From positions 1-64,000 of the forward strand of contig JACPHN010000133.1 of assembly GCA_016188575.1 (NCBI GenBank): 64,000 bases of DNA, given 5' to 3'. Origin of the DNA: Candidatus Schekmanbacteria bacterium (GTDB taxonomy: Bacteria > CSSED10-310 > JACPHN01). The notes under the pieces are model-generated. The model was not told the origin of the DNA, made no database searches, and saw nothing but the letters and a program-made list of their open reading frames with translations. Position 1 is the stretch's first letter, and each line of letters starts with the position of its first letter. The position numbers and the translations under genes were made by a program. Positions 1-9,700 of this stretch are shown here, piece by piece.

Positions 1-252
1 GGACCGTTGCCAAGGCCCTTTCCCGTCGCTCTTGATTGCCTGATGCTCCCGTGAAACCGCGACCCAGTTGAAATTTCGGATTCGCACCCTGGTCGACTTC
101 TGGCCGGCACAGATGGCCTGATTTTCGCCAGCGGCGAAGCACGCCGCAAGCACGGCCACCTCCGCCAGCCATGGCGGGGCGCTGTGCACCATCTGCTCCG
201 TGGCGCTGAGCACCACCCGGGGAGCAAGCTCCCCCCTGCACGCTTCGCTCAT
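1..252 (-). CDS. Unrecognised protein, C-terminus beyond the window edge
   Basis: An open frame starts at ATG 252-250 and runs leftward off the window with no stop, giving 84 visible residues (MSEACRGELAPRVVLSATEQ at the N-terminus). The start is well supported: reading upstream on the minus strand there is an AGGAG Shine-Dalgarno about nine bases before the ATG. No signal peptide or membrane helix is visible in this part and I do not recognise the family. The visible stretch is mixed polar/hydrophobic with several Trp and Cys. A transposase or other accessory protein is possible given the repeat- and remnant-rich surroundings, but nothing in the sequence proves it. Confidence 0.55.
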   Translation of the reverse strand, partial: MSEACRGELAPRVVLSATEQMVHSAPPWLAEVAVLAACFAAGENQAICAGQKSTRVRIRNFNWVAVSREHQAIKSDGKGPWQRS

Positions 253-393
253 CGGTCTTGCTCCTCTCTTGTGAAGGTTCAGGGGCTACTTCACCACGGT
301 GGAGCTCCGATGTCGCGTCAGCGCATGGGGATGGTCCGCCGTCGGCCCATCCCCTTCTCTCATCTACTTTTTACCTGATCACCTCCGACCTCG

Positions 394-735
394 TTGCGCA
401 ACTCGTGGGAACGAGGCCCGGTTTTCGACTGCCTGTCCCCGCTCACTGACGAGGAGCAGCGCGTATACTGGCTTACTTACGCACGTCCGGACGCTGTCCA
501 AGTCACTGTCAGCTTTTCGGCTTACGAACGGCAAGCCAGCGTAATCATCCGAGCCGACGCAGAAAAGGCTCCCGCTTCGCTGCACCTCTCAGACTGCCGG
601 CATGTGAGAGTCCTTGATGAGCGTAGGCGAATATTTGAGCTAACATTCAAACGCGAAGGCGATCGATCCGGAATCCGATGCTTGCTCACCTTGGACGGGC
701 CAAATCTGATGGAGATCTCTGCACTCCCAGGCTGA
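394..735 (+). CDS. Small hypothetical protein
   Basis: The frame opens at a TTG at 394 after an in-frame stop at 376-378 and codes for at most 113 residues. From about residue 15 the composition is convincing for a folded protein (LTDEEQRVYWLTYARPDAVQ, later a run ending in NLMEISALPG) with alternating hydrophobic residues suggestive of a beta-rich domain. No ribosome-binding site precedes the TTG, so this may be the 3' part of a gene that lost its true start, like the RHS remnant just downstream. No signal peptide, membrane segment or known motif is seen. Family not recognised. Confidence 0.4.
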   Translation: MRNSWERGPVFDCLSPLTDEEQRVYWLTYARPDAVQVTVSFSAYERQASVIIRADAEKAPASLHLSDCRHVRVLDERRRIFELTFKREGDRSGIRCLLTLDGPNLMEISALPG

Positions 736-953
736 CCCGCGCGGCGGCTTGGTTGGCGTGCTTCTCAACGGCTCCCGATGAAGTTGGCGAATCTCCTGTT
801 GCACGCCATTCTGAGAGTACCGGACTGCTTCGCCGAGGCGGACATCCCTGGCGTCCGATGGCGAGGTGATTTTGCTCTTTACGGAGACGGTCGCGCTACC
901 AGGCGAGGAGCGGGTCTACGACGGCAGCTCCGCCACGCCCAAGCGACGCCTAC

Positions 954-1688
954 GTGAGTCAGGAATTCGACGACAACGGCCGCCTGTTATCGCGATTCTT
1001 CTCGGACAACGGCCGCACCGTGACCTTCACCTACGACGATCGATCCGTCCAGCAGACCCGAATCGGCAAGTTGACGTCGGTGAGCTTCCATCAGGCCGTG
1101 AGCTCGTTCGTGCCGGGGGTAGCGAGCGCGAGCTGGAGCTACCGCGGCAACCGGGTGACGTCAGCGGGCTACGAGTACCATGCGGATGGATGGCCGAGCG
1201 CCTACCCGGCGGCGGGCAGCGGCGCGCGCAAGGAGCTCGAGGATGGCTACGACGGGCTGCTGGTCTCGGCCCGGGTCGGCACCGGGGCACCGGTCAGCTT
1301 CGATTGCGATGGCAGCGGCCGGCGCTACCGGCGCTCGGCGCAGGGGCTGGACCGCTACGAGCTGCATGACGAATCGGGCAACCTGCTGGCGGATATCGAT
1401 GGCGACGGCGACGTGCGGAGGCAGTATGTCCATGCGGGAAAGACCTTGCTCGCGCGGATGGATCTGTCAGCGGGGTGGAGCACGGTGCCGGCGTGGAGTC
1501 GCGCGGCGGCCGCGGCGGCGCTGGGGCTGCTGACCTGTCTGCTGTGGTGGCGGCAGCGGCGGGTGGCGGTCAGGGCCAGCGGCCCTAGGGACGTCGCTGT
1601 CCGCCCTCTTCGCACCGCTGGGTTGATGCCGGCGCGAGTGCTCGTGGCTGAGCTGATGAGCCTGGCACTATCGTCCGCCCGCTGCTGA
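954..1688 (+). pseudogene. RHS/YD-repeat protein remnant with C-terminal membrane helix
   Basis: Residues 1-170 carry YD/RHS-type signatures: QEFDDNGRLLSRFFSDNGRT, TFTYDD, YEYHADGWPS, YDGLL, YELHDESGNLLADIDGDGDV and VHAGKTLLARMD. RHS proteins are normally over 1000 residues and wrap a C-terminal toxin in a YD-repeat shell; here only about 170 residues of shell remain. They run straight into a hydrophobic helix (AAAAALGLLTCLLWWRQRR, near residues 182-205) and a short basic tail, with no RHS core-end motif and no toxin domain. The frame has no proper start: GTG 954 is simply the first usable codon, with no ribosome-binding site. Best read as a 5'-truncated remnant; a short membrane-tethered YD protein is the alternative. 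Confidence 0.5.
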
Positions 1689-1795
1689 GCTACCGTCATC
1701 TGTGCTCGCAGTCCAAGTTCCACTTGACTGCCAACTCCGATATTCGTATATTATGATGCTTAGATGGTGTTTTCCTGCTGCCACGAGAGGTGCCG

Positions 1796-4700
1796 ATGAA
1801 GGTAAGGGCGGCCGTCGCCATATTTGGGCTCCTGGCGTTGTTTCTGGTCGTCGGACCCGCCGTACGGCGGCCCACCTCATCACCAGAGATGAACGTCACG
1901 ACGGCGGTTGGGCGCTCGGACAGGAGCCAGGTCCACCAACCTGCCGCCAGCCGCGCCCCTTTCGCAGCCGCTCCCCGGATGACCTCCGCATTGACGCCGC
2001 CCACTGTGACCGCCGACGATCCGCGCCAAGCCGGCTGGTTGGCTGAGGTCCGGCAACGCATCGAGCAGGACGGATACGCTGTCCAAGCAGTCCGGAACCC
2101 TGACGGATCCGCGGCACACACCGCCATCAATCGCGCGCAGGGCCTGCGCGCGACGTTCGGGGCGCAGGGGATCGAGGTTGCCGCCGCCGTCGGTGGCGCC
2201 ACGAGCTGGCGCTGGCAATGGACGCTGGCCGCCATCGGGCGGTCCAGCAGCGGCAGCGCCTCGTCCGGCCATGCCGAGCGGACGCTCTCCGCGACGAGGT
2301 CCGAGAAGAACCGCGTCGAACATGACTGGGAACCTGGCGTCCGCGAATGGTATGTCAACGACCGGGCCGGGATCGAGCAAGGTTTCATCCTCGCGGAGCG
2401 TCCCGCCGGAGAAGGAAATCTCGTGGTCAGCGGCCGCGTGCGCGCCTCGGGCGGCCTGCGAATGGACGCGAGCGAAGCCGGCGTTACCTGGCGCCTGGAT
2501 GGCCGAGACGTCCTGCGCTACAACCACCTGCGGGTAACCGATGCCTACGATCAAGAGGTTCGCGCCTGGATCGAAGTTGCCCGGGTTTCCGGCGAGGAAT
2601 CGGAGGTCCGGCTCGTCGTGGATGACACCGACCCTGGCGTCGGCTATCCCCTCACCATCGACCCGCTGCTGTCGAGCCCGGCATGGACGTACGAGGGAAG
2701 CCAGACCGACGAGTATCTCGGTTCCCAGCACGGGGTGGCGAGCGCCGGGGATGTCAACGGGGACGGGTATGGCGACGTCATCGTGGGGGCCGACGCGTAT
2801 GAGTCGGTGCCGGGCGACCTGACCGACGAGGGGAGGGCCTACGTCTTCGCCGGGTCGGCGACGGGCCTGAGCACGACCCCTCTGTGGACGGCTCGCGGAA
2901 ACGCATTGGGCGCTGTCTTCGGTTCGTCCGTGGCCGGCGCGGGAGACGTCGATGGAGACGGTTACGACGATGTAATTGTCGGAATGCAGGGAGCGGATGG
3001 CGCGTTCGGCGACGAGGGCGCCGCGCTCTTGTTCTTGGGATCGCCCTCAGGACCCTCGGCGAGCGCGGACTGGATCGCCTACGGCGGCCAGGCCAGCGCC
3101 CACTTTGGCTCTTCCGTGGCCGGTGCGGGAGACACCAACGGAGACGGCTTCTCCGACGTCATCGTCGGAGCGCCGCTATTTGACAGCCCCGGCTTCACCG
3201 ACGACGGGAAAATCTCGGTATTTCTCGGCTCGGCAACAGGTCTCGCGAGCACACCGGTGATGACCTACGCCAGCGGCGTCTCCGGTGCTGTTCTTGGCAC
3301 GTCCGTGGCGGGAGTCGGAGACGTGAACGGCGACGGGTACGGTGACGTGCTCGCCGGTGCCCCCTACCTGACCAACGGCAATGACGGGGAAGGCAAGGTC
3401 TACCTCTTTCTCGGTTCACTCACCAGTGGACCCGACGCCACGCCTGACTGGTCATACGAGGGAAACCAGGACTCCGCTTACGTCGGTCATTCTGTCGGTG
3501 GCGCTGGTGACGTGAACGGAGATGGCTATGCGGACATCATTGTCGGCTCGCCTGTGGCCCCGACGAAAAACGCCATGGTCTTCTACGGTGCCGCGACCCC
3601 GACGCCCGGGATCGGCAGCTCGCCGGATTGGCAGATTTCTCGCGGCGCCGGCGGCATGATTCCGGGCGCTTCTGTGGCTGGGGCGGGAGATGTGAACGGC
3701 GACGGGTTTGCCGACGTGATTGTGGGCGACGAGTGCTACGAAAACGGTCAGAGCTGCGAAGGAGGCGCGTATGTCTACTACGGGTCCGCCTCAGGCATCA
3801 GCGCCACTGCGGACTGGGCTGCCGAGGGCGATCAGGTCAGCGCCCGCTACGGCGCGGCCGTGGCTTCCGCGGGCGATGTCAATGGGGACGGTTTCGGTGA
3901 CGTGATCGTATCCGCGAAGTATTACGACGGTGCCTTTTCCGGCGGAGGCAAAGTCTGGGTTTATCATGGGTCCCCCGCCGCTCCGGCAACCGCCGCGTTC
4001 TGGACCACGGAGAGCAACCAGTCGTCGGCGGAGCTCGGCTTCTCGGTCGCTACCGCCGGCGATGTCAACGGCGACGGCCATGCGGATATTGTCGTCGGGG
4101 CTCGCAAGTACGACAATGGGGAGACCGACGAAGGCAAGGTGCTCGTGTTCCACGGTTCCGCGACCGGCCCGCCAGCGCTCGAGGATTGGAGCGCCGAGAG
4201 CAATCAGGGCTCGGCGTTGCTCGCTTCCCGCGTGGCCACCGCGGGCGATGTCAACGGCGATGGCTACGCCGATCTGATCGTTGGGGCCGCGAACGATGCC
4301 TACGTCTTTCACGGATCCGCCACAGGGCTCGCGGCCACGCCGGCGTGGACCGCGTCCTCCGGGCAGGCCGGGTCGTCGTTTGGGATCTCCGTGGCGAGCG
4401 CGGGTGACGTCAACGGCGACGGCTACGCCGATGTCATCGTCGGCGCCTACACCTACGACAACGGAGAAACCGACGAGGGCCGTGCCTACGTCTACCTCGG
4501 CTCGGCGTCGGGGCTTGCCGCCTCGCCTGCCTGGATGGCCGAAGGCGACCAGGCAACCGCGTACTTCGGGTATTCGGTCGCGGGCGTAGGCGACGTCAAC
4601 GGCGACGGCTATTCGGACGTGATCGTCGGCGCCTACCAATACGATGGTGGTCTCACCGATGAAGGTCGCGTCTTTGTCTACTACGGCTCCGCCACGGGGC

Positions 4701-6775
4701 TCGGGACGGCGCCGGCGTGGACGGCGGACAGCGAGAGTGCCAATGCGCATTTCGGCGTTTCGGTTGCGGGGGCGGGAGACGTCAATGGCGACGGTTTCTC
4801 GGACGCTGTCGTCGGCGCGCGCAAGTACAATACCTGGGACGGCAGAGCGTATGTCTACTACGGTTCCGCGGGCGGTCTCAGCGACACTCCCGACTGGCAA
4901 CAAAGCCCCGCGTTAACTGGCCAGTTCGGCATCTCGGTGGCGACCGCGGGTGACGTCAACGGCGACGGCTACGCCGACGTCATCGTCGGTGCCCATCAGG
5001 AATTCAACGGCCAAACGGCCGAGGGACTTGCGCGGCTCTACCTCGGGTCCGCAAGCGGGCTCTCCACGTCGGTGGGTTGGACGGGCGAAGAGAACCTGTC
5101 CTCTGCTTACTACGGATTCTCCGTGGCGACCGCCGGTGACGTCAACGGAGACGGGTTCGCGGATCTCCTCGTTGGCGCGTACGGCGCGGGTGATCAGGCC
5201 AACGAAGGGCGCGCGTATCTTTACCTTGGCAACGGCAACGGCAACACTCGCTACCTTCCCGTCCAGTTGCGCGGCGACAATGGAAACCCGGTGCAACCGC
5301 TCGGGCTTACCGGCACGAGCGCCCGCTTTCAGGTCATCGCGCGCAGCCCTGCCGGGCGCACCCGCGTGAAGCTGCAGTGGGAAATCAAGCCGGTTGGCAC
5401 GGCCTTCGACCTGACCGGGCTGGGGATCAGCTCCGCCTGGGTGGACACGACTCTTGTGGGAACGGACCTTCAGGAGGTCGTGTCGGGGCTGCTGCCCTCG
5501 ACGCTCTACCACTGGCGTGCCCGCCTGGTGTCGTTTTCGCACGGCTACGGCCGCTGGTTTTCGACGGGCGCCACGCTGTGGCCCGAGCTCGACTTCCGCA
5601 CGACGACGTCCGAAGCGACCGTGACGCCGACGGTAACGGAGACGGCGACGGCAACAGAAACGGCGACCGTAACCGAAACGGCGACGTCAACCGAAACGGC
5701 GACCGCCACGGATACTGCCACCGCGACGGTGACGGAAACGGCAACCCGCACCGCGACACCCACGATCACGGCCACTGCGATCGCCACGGTCACGCCGGGT
5801 GGTCCCACGCTAACGCCCTCGCCCACGTCCACGCAGACGGGAACGGCGACCGCTACGGCCACGCGCACGCAAACGGCAACGGTGACGGCGACCGCCACGA
5901 GCACGCGGACGGCGACGATGACCAGCACCGCCACCAGCACCGCGTCGGCCACGGCCACACGCACGGCAACGCAAACACCCACGCCGAATCTGTCAACCGG
6001 GCTCGTCGCACACTACCAGTTCGAGCTCAATGCGCTCGATAGCTCTGGCCAGCTCAATCACGGCACCGCCATGGGCTCGGTCAGCTATGTCACTGGACTC
6101 GCCGGTCGGGCGCTGTCGCTTTCCGGCAGCGGCTATGTCGACGTGCCCCACACCGCGAGCCTCGACGCGTCCACAGAGCTGACGCTTGCTGCCTGGGTGA
6201 AGCTCAGTAACCCCCAGGCGGCTCAGAGCATCGTCGGCAATCTCGATCCCACCGGCCTGAATGGCTACCTCCTAGGCGTCAATGCCGCTGTGGCCGAACC
6301 GCAGGTCTACGATACCGCCGGTGCGCTCTTCACCAACGCGCTTGGCAGCGTCCCGGCCAGCCAATGGACACATCTCACAGTGACCTGGAAGAGCGGCGGC
6401 AGCCTTGTCGTGTACGTCAACGGCACCTCTGCCGGCGCGGTCGCTGCCAGCACCAATCCCATCGCAGCCAGCTCGAGCGTGCTCCGCATCGGCGCCGCGC
6501 CCTGGAGCGCCTCAACGCAGCGCGTTTCCGGGCAGCTCGACGAGCTGCGCATCTACACGCGAGCTGTCAGCCGCGGAGATCGCGGTGATCCAGGCCGCCA
6601 ACCCGACACCGACGCCCAGTCCGACCCAGACGGCAACACCGTCGCAAACCGGTACTCCCACGAGGACCGGCACTCCCACGCCGACACAGACCGCCACTTC
6701 GACACCTACGGCGACGCCCGGAATCACCGCCAACCTCGAGGGCTACTATCGCTTCGAAAACAATGCCAGCGATAG
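1796..6775 (+). CDS. Giant secreted FG-GAP/LamG surface protein, N-terminal part (frameshifted at ~6560)
   Basis: ATG 1796 is preferred over GTG 1790 because GAGAGG lies five bases upstream. A signal peptide (MKVRAAVAIFGLLALFLVVG) is followed by about 280 residues resembling the N-terminal region of FG-GAP lipoprotein-like families. Fourteen FG-GAP/integrin-type propeller repeats then occupy about nt 2735-5230, each with a D-x-N/D-G-D-G Ca-binding loop followed by DVIVG. After a short Fn3-like piece comes a Thr-rich stalk (nt 5620-5990), then a LamG/concanavalin-like domain (nt 6000-6560). After IYTR at 6551-6562 this frame reads an unrelated Arg/His/Asp-rich tail to 6775, while the +1 frame continues the expected LamG ending (ELSAAEIAVIQAAN). 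The natural product is therefore probably one protein of about 3170 residues with the next entry. Likely an adhesin or surface polymer-binding protein. Confidence 0.85.
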   Translation: MKVRAAVAIFGLLALFLVVGPAVRRPTSSPEMNVTTAVGRSDRSQVHQPAASRAPFAAAPRMTSALTPPTVTADDPRQAGWLAEVRQRIEQDGYAVQAVRNPDGSAAHTAINRAQGLRATFGAQGIEVAAAVGGATSWRWQWTLAAIGRSSSGSASSGHAERTLSATRSEKNRVEHDWEPGVREWYVNDRAGIEQGFILAERPAGEGNLVVSGRVRASGGLRMDASEAGVTWRLDGRDVLRYNHLRVTDAYDQEVRAWIEVARVSGEESEVRLVVDDTDPGVGYPLTIDPLLSSPAWTYEGSQTDEYLGSQHGVASAGDVNGDGYGDVIVGADAYESVPGDLTDEGRAYVFAGSATGLSTTPLWTARGNALGAVFGSSVAGAGDVDGDGYDDVIVGMQGADGAFGDEGAALLFLGSPSGPSASADWIAYGGQASAHFGSSVAGAGDTNGDGFSDVIVGAPLFDSPGFTDDGKISVFLGSATGLASTPVMTYASGVSGAVLGTSVAGVGDVNGDGYGDVLAGAPYLTNGNDGEGKVYLFLGSLTSGPDATPDWSYEGNQDSAYVGHSVGGAGDVNGDGYADIIVGSPVAPTKNAMVFYGAATPTPGIGSSPDWQISRGAGGMIPGASVAGAGDVNGDGFADVIVGDECYENGQSCEGGAYVYYGSASGISATADWAAEGDQVSARYGAAVASAGDVNGDGFGDVIVSAKYYDGAFSGGGKVWVYHGSPAAPATAAFWTTESNQSSAELGFSVATAGDVNGDGHADIVVGARKYDNGETDEGKVLVFHGSATGPPALEDWSAESNQGSALLASRVATAGDVNGDGYADLIVGAANDAYVFHGSATGLAATPAWTASSGQAGSSFGISVASAGDVNGDGYADVIVGAYTYDNGETDEGRAYVYLGSASGLAASPAWMAEGDQATAYFGYSVAGVGDVNGDGYSDVIVGAYQYDGGLTDEGRVFVYYGSATGLGTAPAWTADSESANAHFGVSVAGAGDVNGDGFSDAVVGARKYNTWDGRAYVYYGSAGGLSDTPDWQQSPALTGQFGISVATAGDVNGDGYADVIVGAHQEFNGQTAEGLARLYLGSASGLSTSVGWTGEENLSSAYYGFSVATAGDVNGDGFADLLVGAYGAGDQANEGRAYLYLGNGNGNTRYLPVQLRGDNGNPVQPLGLTGTSARFQVIARSPAGRTRVKLQWEIKPVGTAFDLTGLGISSAWVDTTLVGTDLQEVVSGLLPSTLYHWRARLVSFSHGYGRWFSTGATLWPELDFRTTTSEATVTPTVTETATATETATVTETATSTETATATDTATATVTETATRTATPTITATAIATVTPGGPTLTPSPTSTQTGTATATATRTQTATVTATATSTRTATMTSTATSTASATATRTATQTPTPNLSTGLVAHYQFELNALDSSGQLNHGTAMGSVSYVTGLAGRALSLSGSGYVDVPHTASLDASTELTLAAWVKLSNPQAAQSIVGNLDPTGLNGYLLGVNAAVAEPQVYDTAGALFTNALGSVPASQWTHLTVTWKSGGSLVVYVNGTSAGAVAASTNPIAASSSVLRIGAAPWSASTQRVSGQLDELRIYTRAVSRGDRGDPGRQPDTDAQSDPDGNTVANRYSHEDRHSHADTDRHFDTYGDARNHRQPRGLLSLRKQCQR
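2735..5230 (+). repeat. Fourteen tandem FG-GAP-coding modules
   Basis: The DNA repeats at roughly 170-200 base intervals around the motif GACGTCAACGGCGACGG (variants GATGTCAACGGGGACGG and similar), which codes for DVNGDG. Copies begin near 2748, 2946, 3129, 3321, 3511, 3693, 3876, 4062, 4248, 4407, 4590, 4779, 4950 and 5139. The loop and the following DVIVG segment are the most conserved parts, as expected for calcium-binding propeller blades. Confidence 0.8.
5620..5990 (+). repeat. Thr-rich stalk minisatellite
   Basis: A low-complexity array built from short ACGGCGACC/ACGGAAACG-like units encodes alternating Thr-Ala-Thr-Xaa (about 120 residues, over half Thr). The opposite strand reads as a spurious Val-Ala ORF. 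Such stalks project a domain from the cell surface and are typical O-glycosylation acceptors. Confidence 0.8.
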
Positions 6776-9700
6776 CTCAGGCAAGGGGAACCACGGCACC
6801 GTCAGCACCGGCGGTGTCGGCAACGCCTACGCTCCTGGCCTGACCGGAAAGGCGCTCAACGTCGACGACCGGTGGGTCGATGTTCTCGGGCAGTACTTTG
6901 CGCTCGAAGCGACCGACGCGCTCACCGTTTCCGCCTGGATTCGCGTCCCCGATGCCCAGGCCGATCAGATCATCATCAGCCGCAGCCTGGGAAATACTTC
7001 TGCGTCCGAGGGGTACGATTTCGGTATCAAGCAAGGCGGGGTCTACCTGACCATCGGCAGCGGAGCAACCGTTCAGGAGTTTGGACCCTTTGGCTCCATC
7101 TCCGCCAATCGCTGGGTCTACGTCGCCGCGACGTGGAGGGCCGGGGATGCGATGGTGGCCTACGTCGACGGTGGGGTTGCCGGTCAGGCGTCCGCATCCG
7201 CCGCGACGATCAGTAACTCCGTAATCCTCTATCCGCGCTTCGGGGCTGCGCGCTGGGACAGCGCCGTCGGGCGATTCCACGGCCTGCTCGATGAGCTGCG
7301 CATGTACCGGCGAACGCTTACGGCGGCGGAGCTTTCCATGCTCTACAACCTGCTGCCCACGCCAACGTCCACGCCGACCAACACGCCGACGTTCACGGCC
7401 ACGCCGACCACCACGTCGACATCTACCTCCACGCCGACCAGCACGGTGACGCCCACCAGCACGTCGACGCCAACCTCGACCAGCTCCCCCACGGTGACAC
7501 CGACGTTCACCCCGACGCCGACGGCGACATCGACACCCACACCCGTTCCCAACATGATCGCCTACTACCCGCTCGATGACAGTGCGGACGATCTCTCGGG
7601 AAACGGTAGCGATGGAATCGTCAATGGGCCGGAAGAATACACGCGCGGGGCGGTAAGCTACGCCATACAGCTCGATGGAACCAACTATGTTGAGGTCCGG
7701 CAACAGCCCGTATACGCAGACGAGTTTACGGTCGCGTTCTGGGTAAACGTGGACGATCCGCAACTCGAGCGAGTCCTTGTTGGCAACATGAGCAAGTCGG
7801 CGAAATCCGGCTACTTCATCGGCGTGAAGAATGGCAGGCTCACGGTCGCGGCCTACGATTCCGCTCACAATTATTTTTCCGGAGAAGGAGAGTCCATCGT
7901 TCCGCGCACGTGGACACACATCGCCATGGCTTGGAGGAAGAGCTTCAACGCCGTGCAGGTCTATATGAACGGCAAGGGTTCCGCGGCTACCTTCTACGTA
8001 GGACCCAACTCCATCGAGATACCCGATGGCTCGCTGTTTTTTGGCCAGGCACCATGGTCGGTGTTTGCACCGTCGCTCGCCGGCCTGTTGGACGACATCC
8101 GGATCTATGATCGATTACTTTATCCCGAGGAAATCAAGGGGCTGGCTACCGCCTTCGCACCTGGCCCTACGCCTACGCCGGGTCAACTGGTGACCGTCGA
8201 TGAAATCGCCATTCGCGCGGATGAGAGAGAACCCCACGCTGCCGGCGGATACCGGATGCGCGGAAATGTGGGCATCGGCGGCGCCTTGTCGACCGGTGGA
8301 CCGATTCGGGCGGATGCGGTTTCCCGCGTCATCGTCGGGGAAGACGGGGTGCTCAGGGCGCAGGGAAACTATGATCTCGTCAAAGCACCCTACGGCTTTG
8401 CCGTCGATGGGTCGACGATGACGTCCGACCGGATTCAGCTCGTCGACCATCCGGAAAAGCTAAACATCCTCTTCTACGGCGCCACTACGGTGCTGAATGA
8501 AATCAAGCTGGAAAAGAAGTCGACGGAAGTTTGCGCCTGGGTAGACTTGAGTCTGGCGACGCCGTATTTTGTGAGCCTCTTCCACAGCGAGCCCGTGGAC
8601 CTTTTGGTTCCGGTCGAGATATGCCCCGGAGACCTCGCGACCGTCCAGGGCCTGATACTGGACATTGGCATCGACGATGCAGTCGCCGTTCCCGTCGGGG
8701 TCAGCCCACTGAAGGTTTCCCGTCTGGGTTATGTGCCCCGCGACGGGCGCGTCGAGCTTGGCGCCGCCGCGGAGCTGAAGGCGTTTACCGTTGGCGCCGA
8801 GATCGCTCTCAAGGACTGGGAGCTGTCTGCGATCAAGGTGACAGCCGCCGACCTGAACCGACCGATCGGAACCACAGGGTTGTTTCTCCAGTATCTGTCC
8901 GGTTCGATGAGCAACCTCGAGAAAATCGCGGACGATCCATTGTCTGTTCGCATTGCCGCAGGCATCGGCATCTCGGGCGGTCCGCGGATCAGCATTTTCG
9001 GCAGCGAGCTGGTGCTACTCACCATCGATGCTGAGATCGCCATTACCCCGTCGACCTCTGCCACCCTCTCAGGCATGGCACGGCTACTCGAGAAGATCGA
9101 GCTGGCGCGGCTCTATGCCGAGGCGAACTGGGCGCAGGACAAGTATACCCTGCAGGCATGGGTCAGGGCGCCGTTCGGAGTGGTCGATGGACAGATCTTC
9201 TTGACCATCATGCCGGCCTACTTCGAAGGCTATGTCACGGCGGCGGTCAATATCCCCGACTTTTTCCCCCTCGTCGGCGGCGAAAGCCTGGTGTCGCTCA
9301 CCGTGGGCGCGAACAGCAAGGGCCTGGGCGTGAGCCTGCCGATTGACCTCGGGCTCTTTGACGTCAGCCCCGGCATGTTCATCTACTGGAAATTCATGAG
9401 CTCTGGCAGTGTCGACGACGTGCTCGTCTGCGGCAACTGCAATGTCTTTTCCGAGGCGCGCCTGGGCGTTTCCGCGCTCATGGCCGGTGAAGCGGCCCGG
9501 TTTGCCCAGGTGATCCAGGTTCCCCAGGCGGAAAAGGTGGTTGTGCTGCTTTCCTGGCCACAGGGGGAGAAGACGGACTTTACGCTTACCTCACCTTCCG
9601 GAACGGTAATCGATCCGAGCTATGTCGCCGCTCACCCGGACAAGGCCGCCTATAAACCCAAGGTCGTCGACGCCTGGTATGCGCTGGTCAATCCTGAACC

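Noticed and set aside
3791-4903. 370-residue minus-strand ORF
   Set aside because: It is the antisense shadow of the FG-GAP repeats; its own repeats mirror the plus-strand blades.
5545-5982. Val-Ala repeat protein on the minus strand
   Set aside because: Antisense reading of the Thr-rich stalk array; no start context and no plausible fold.
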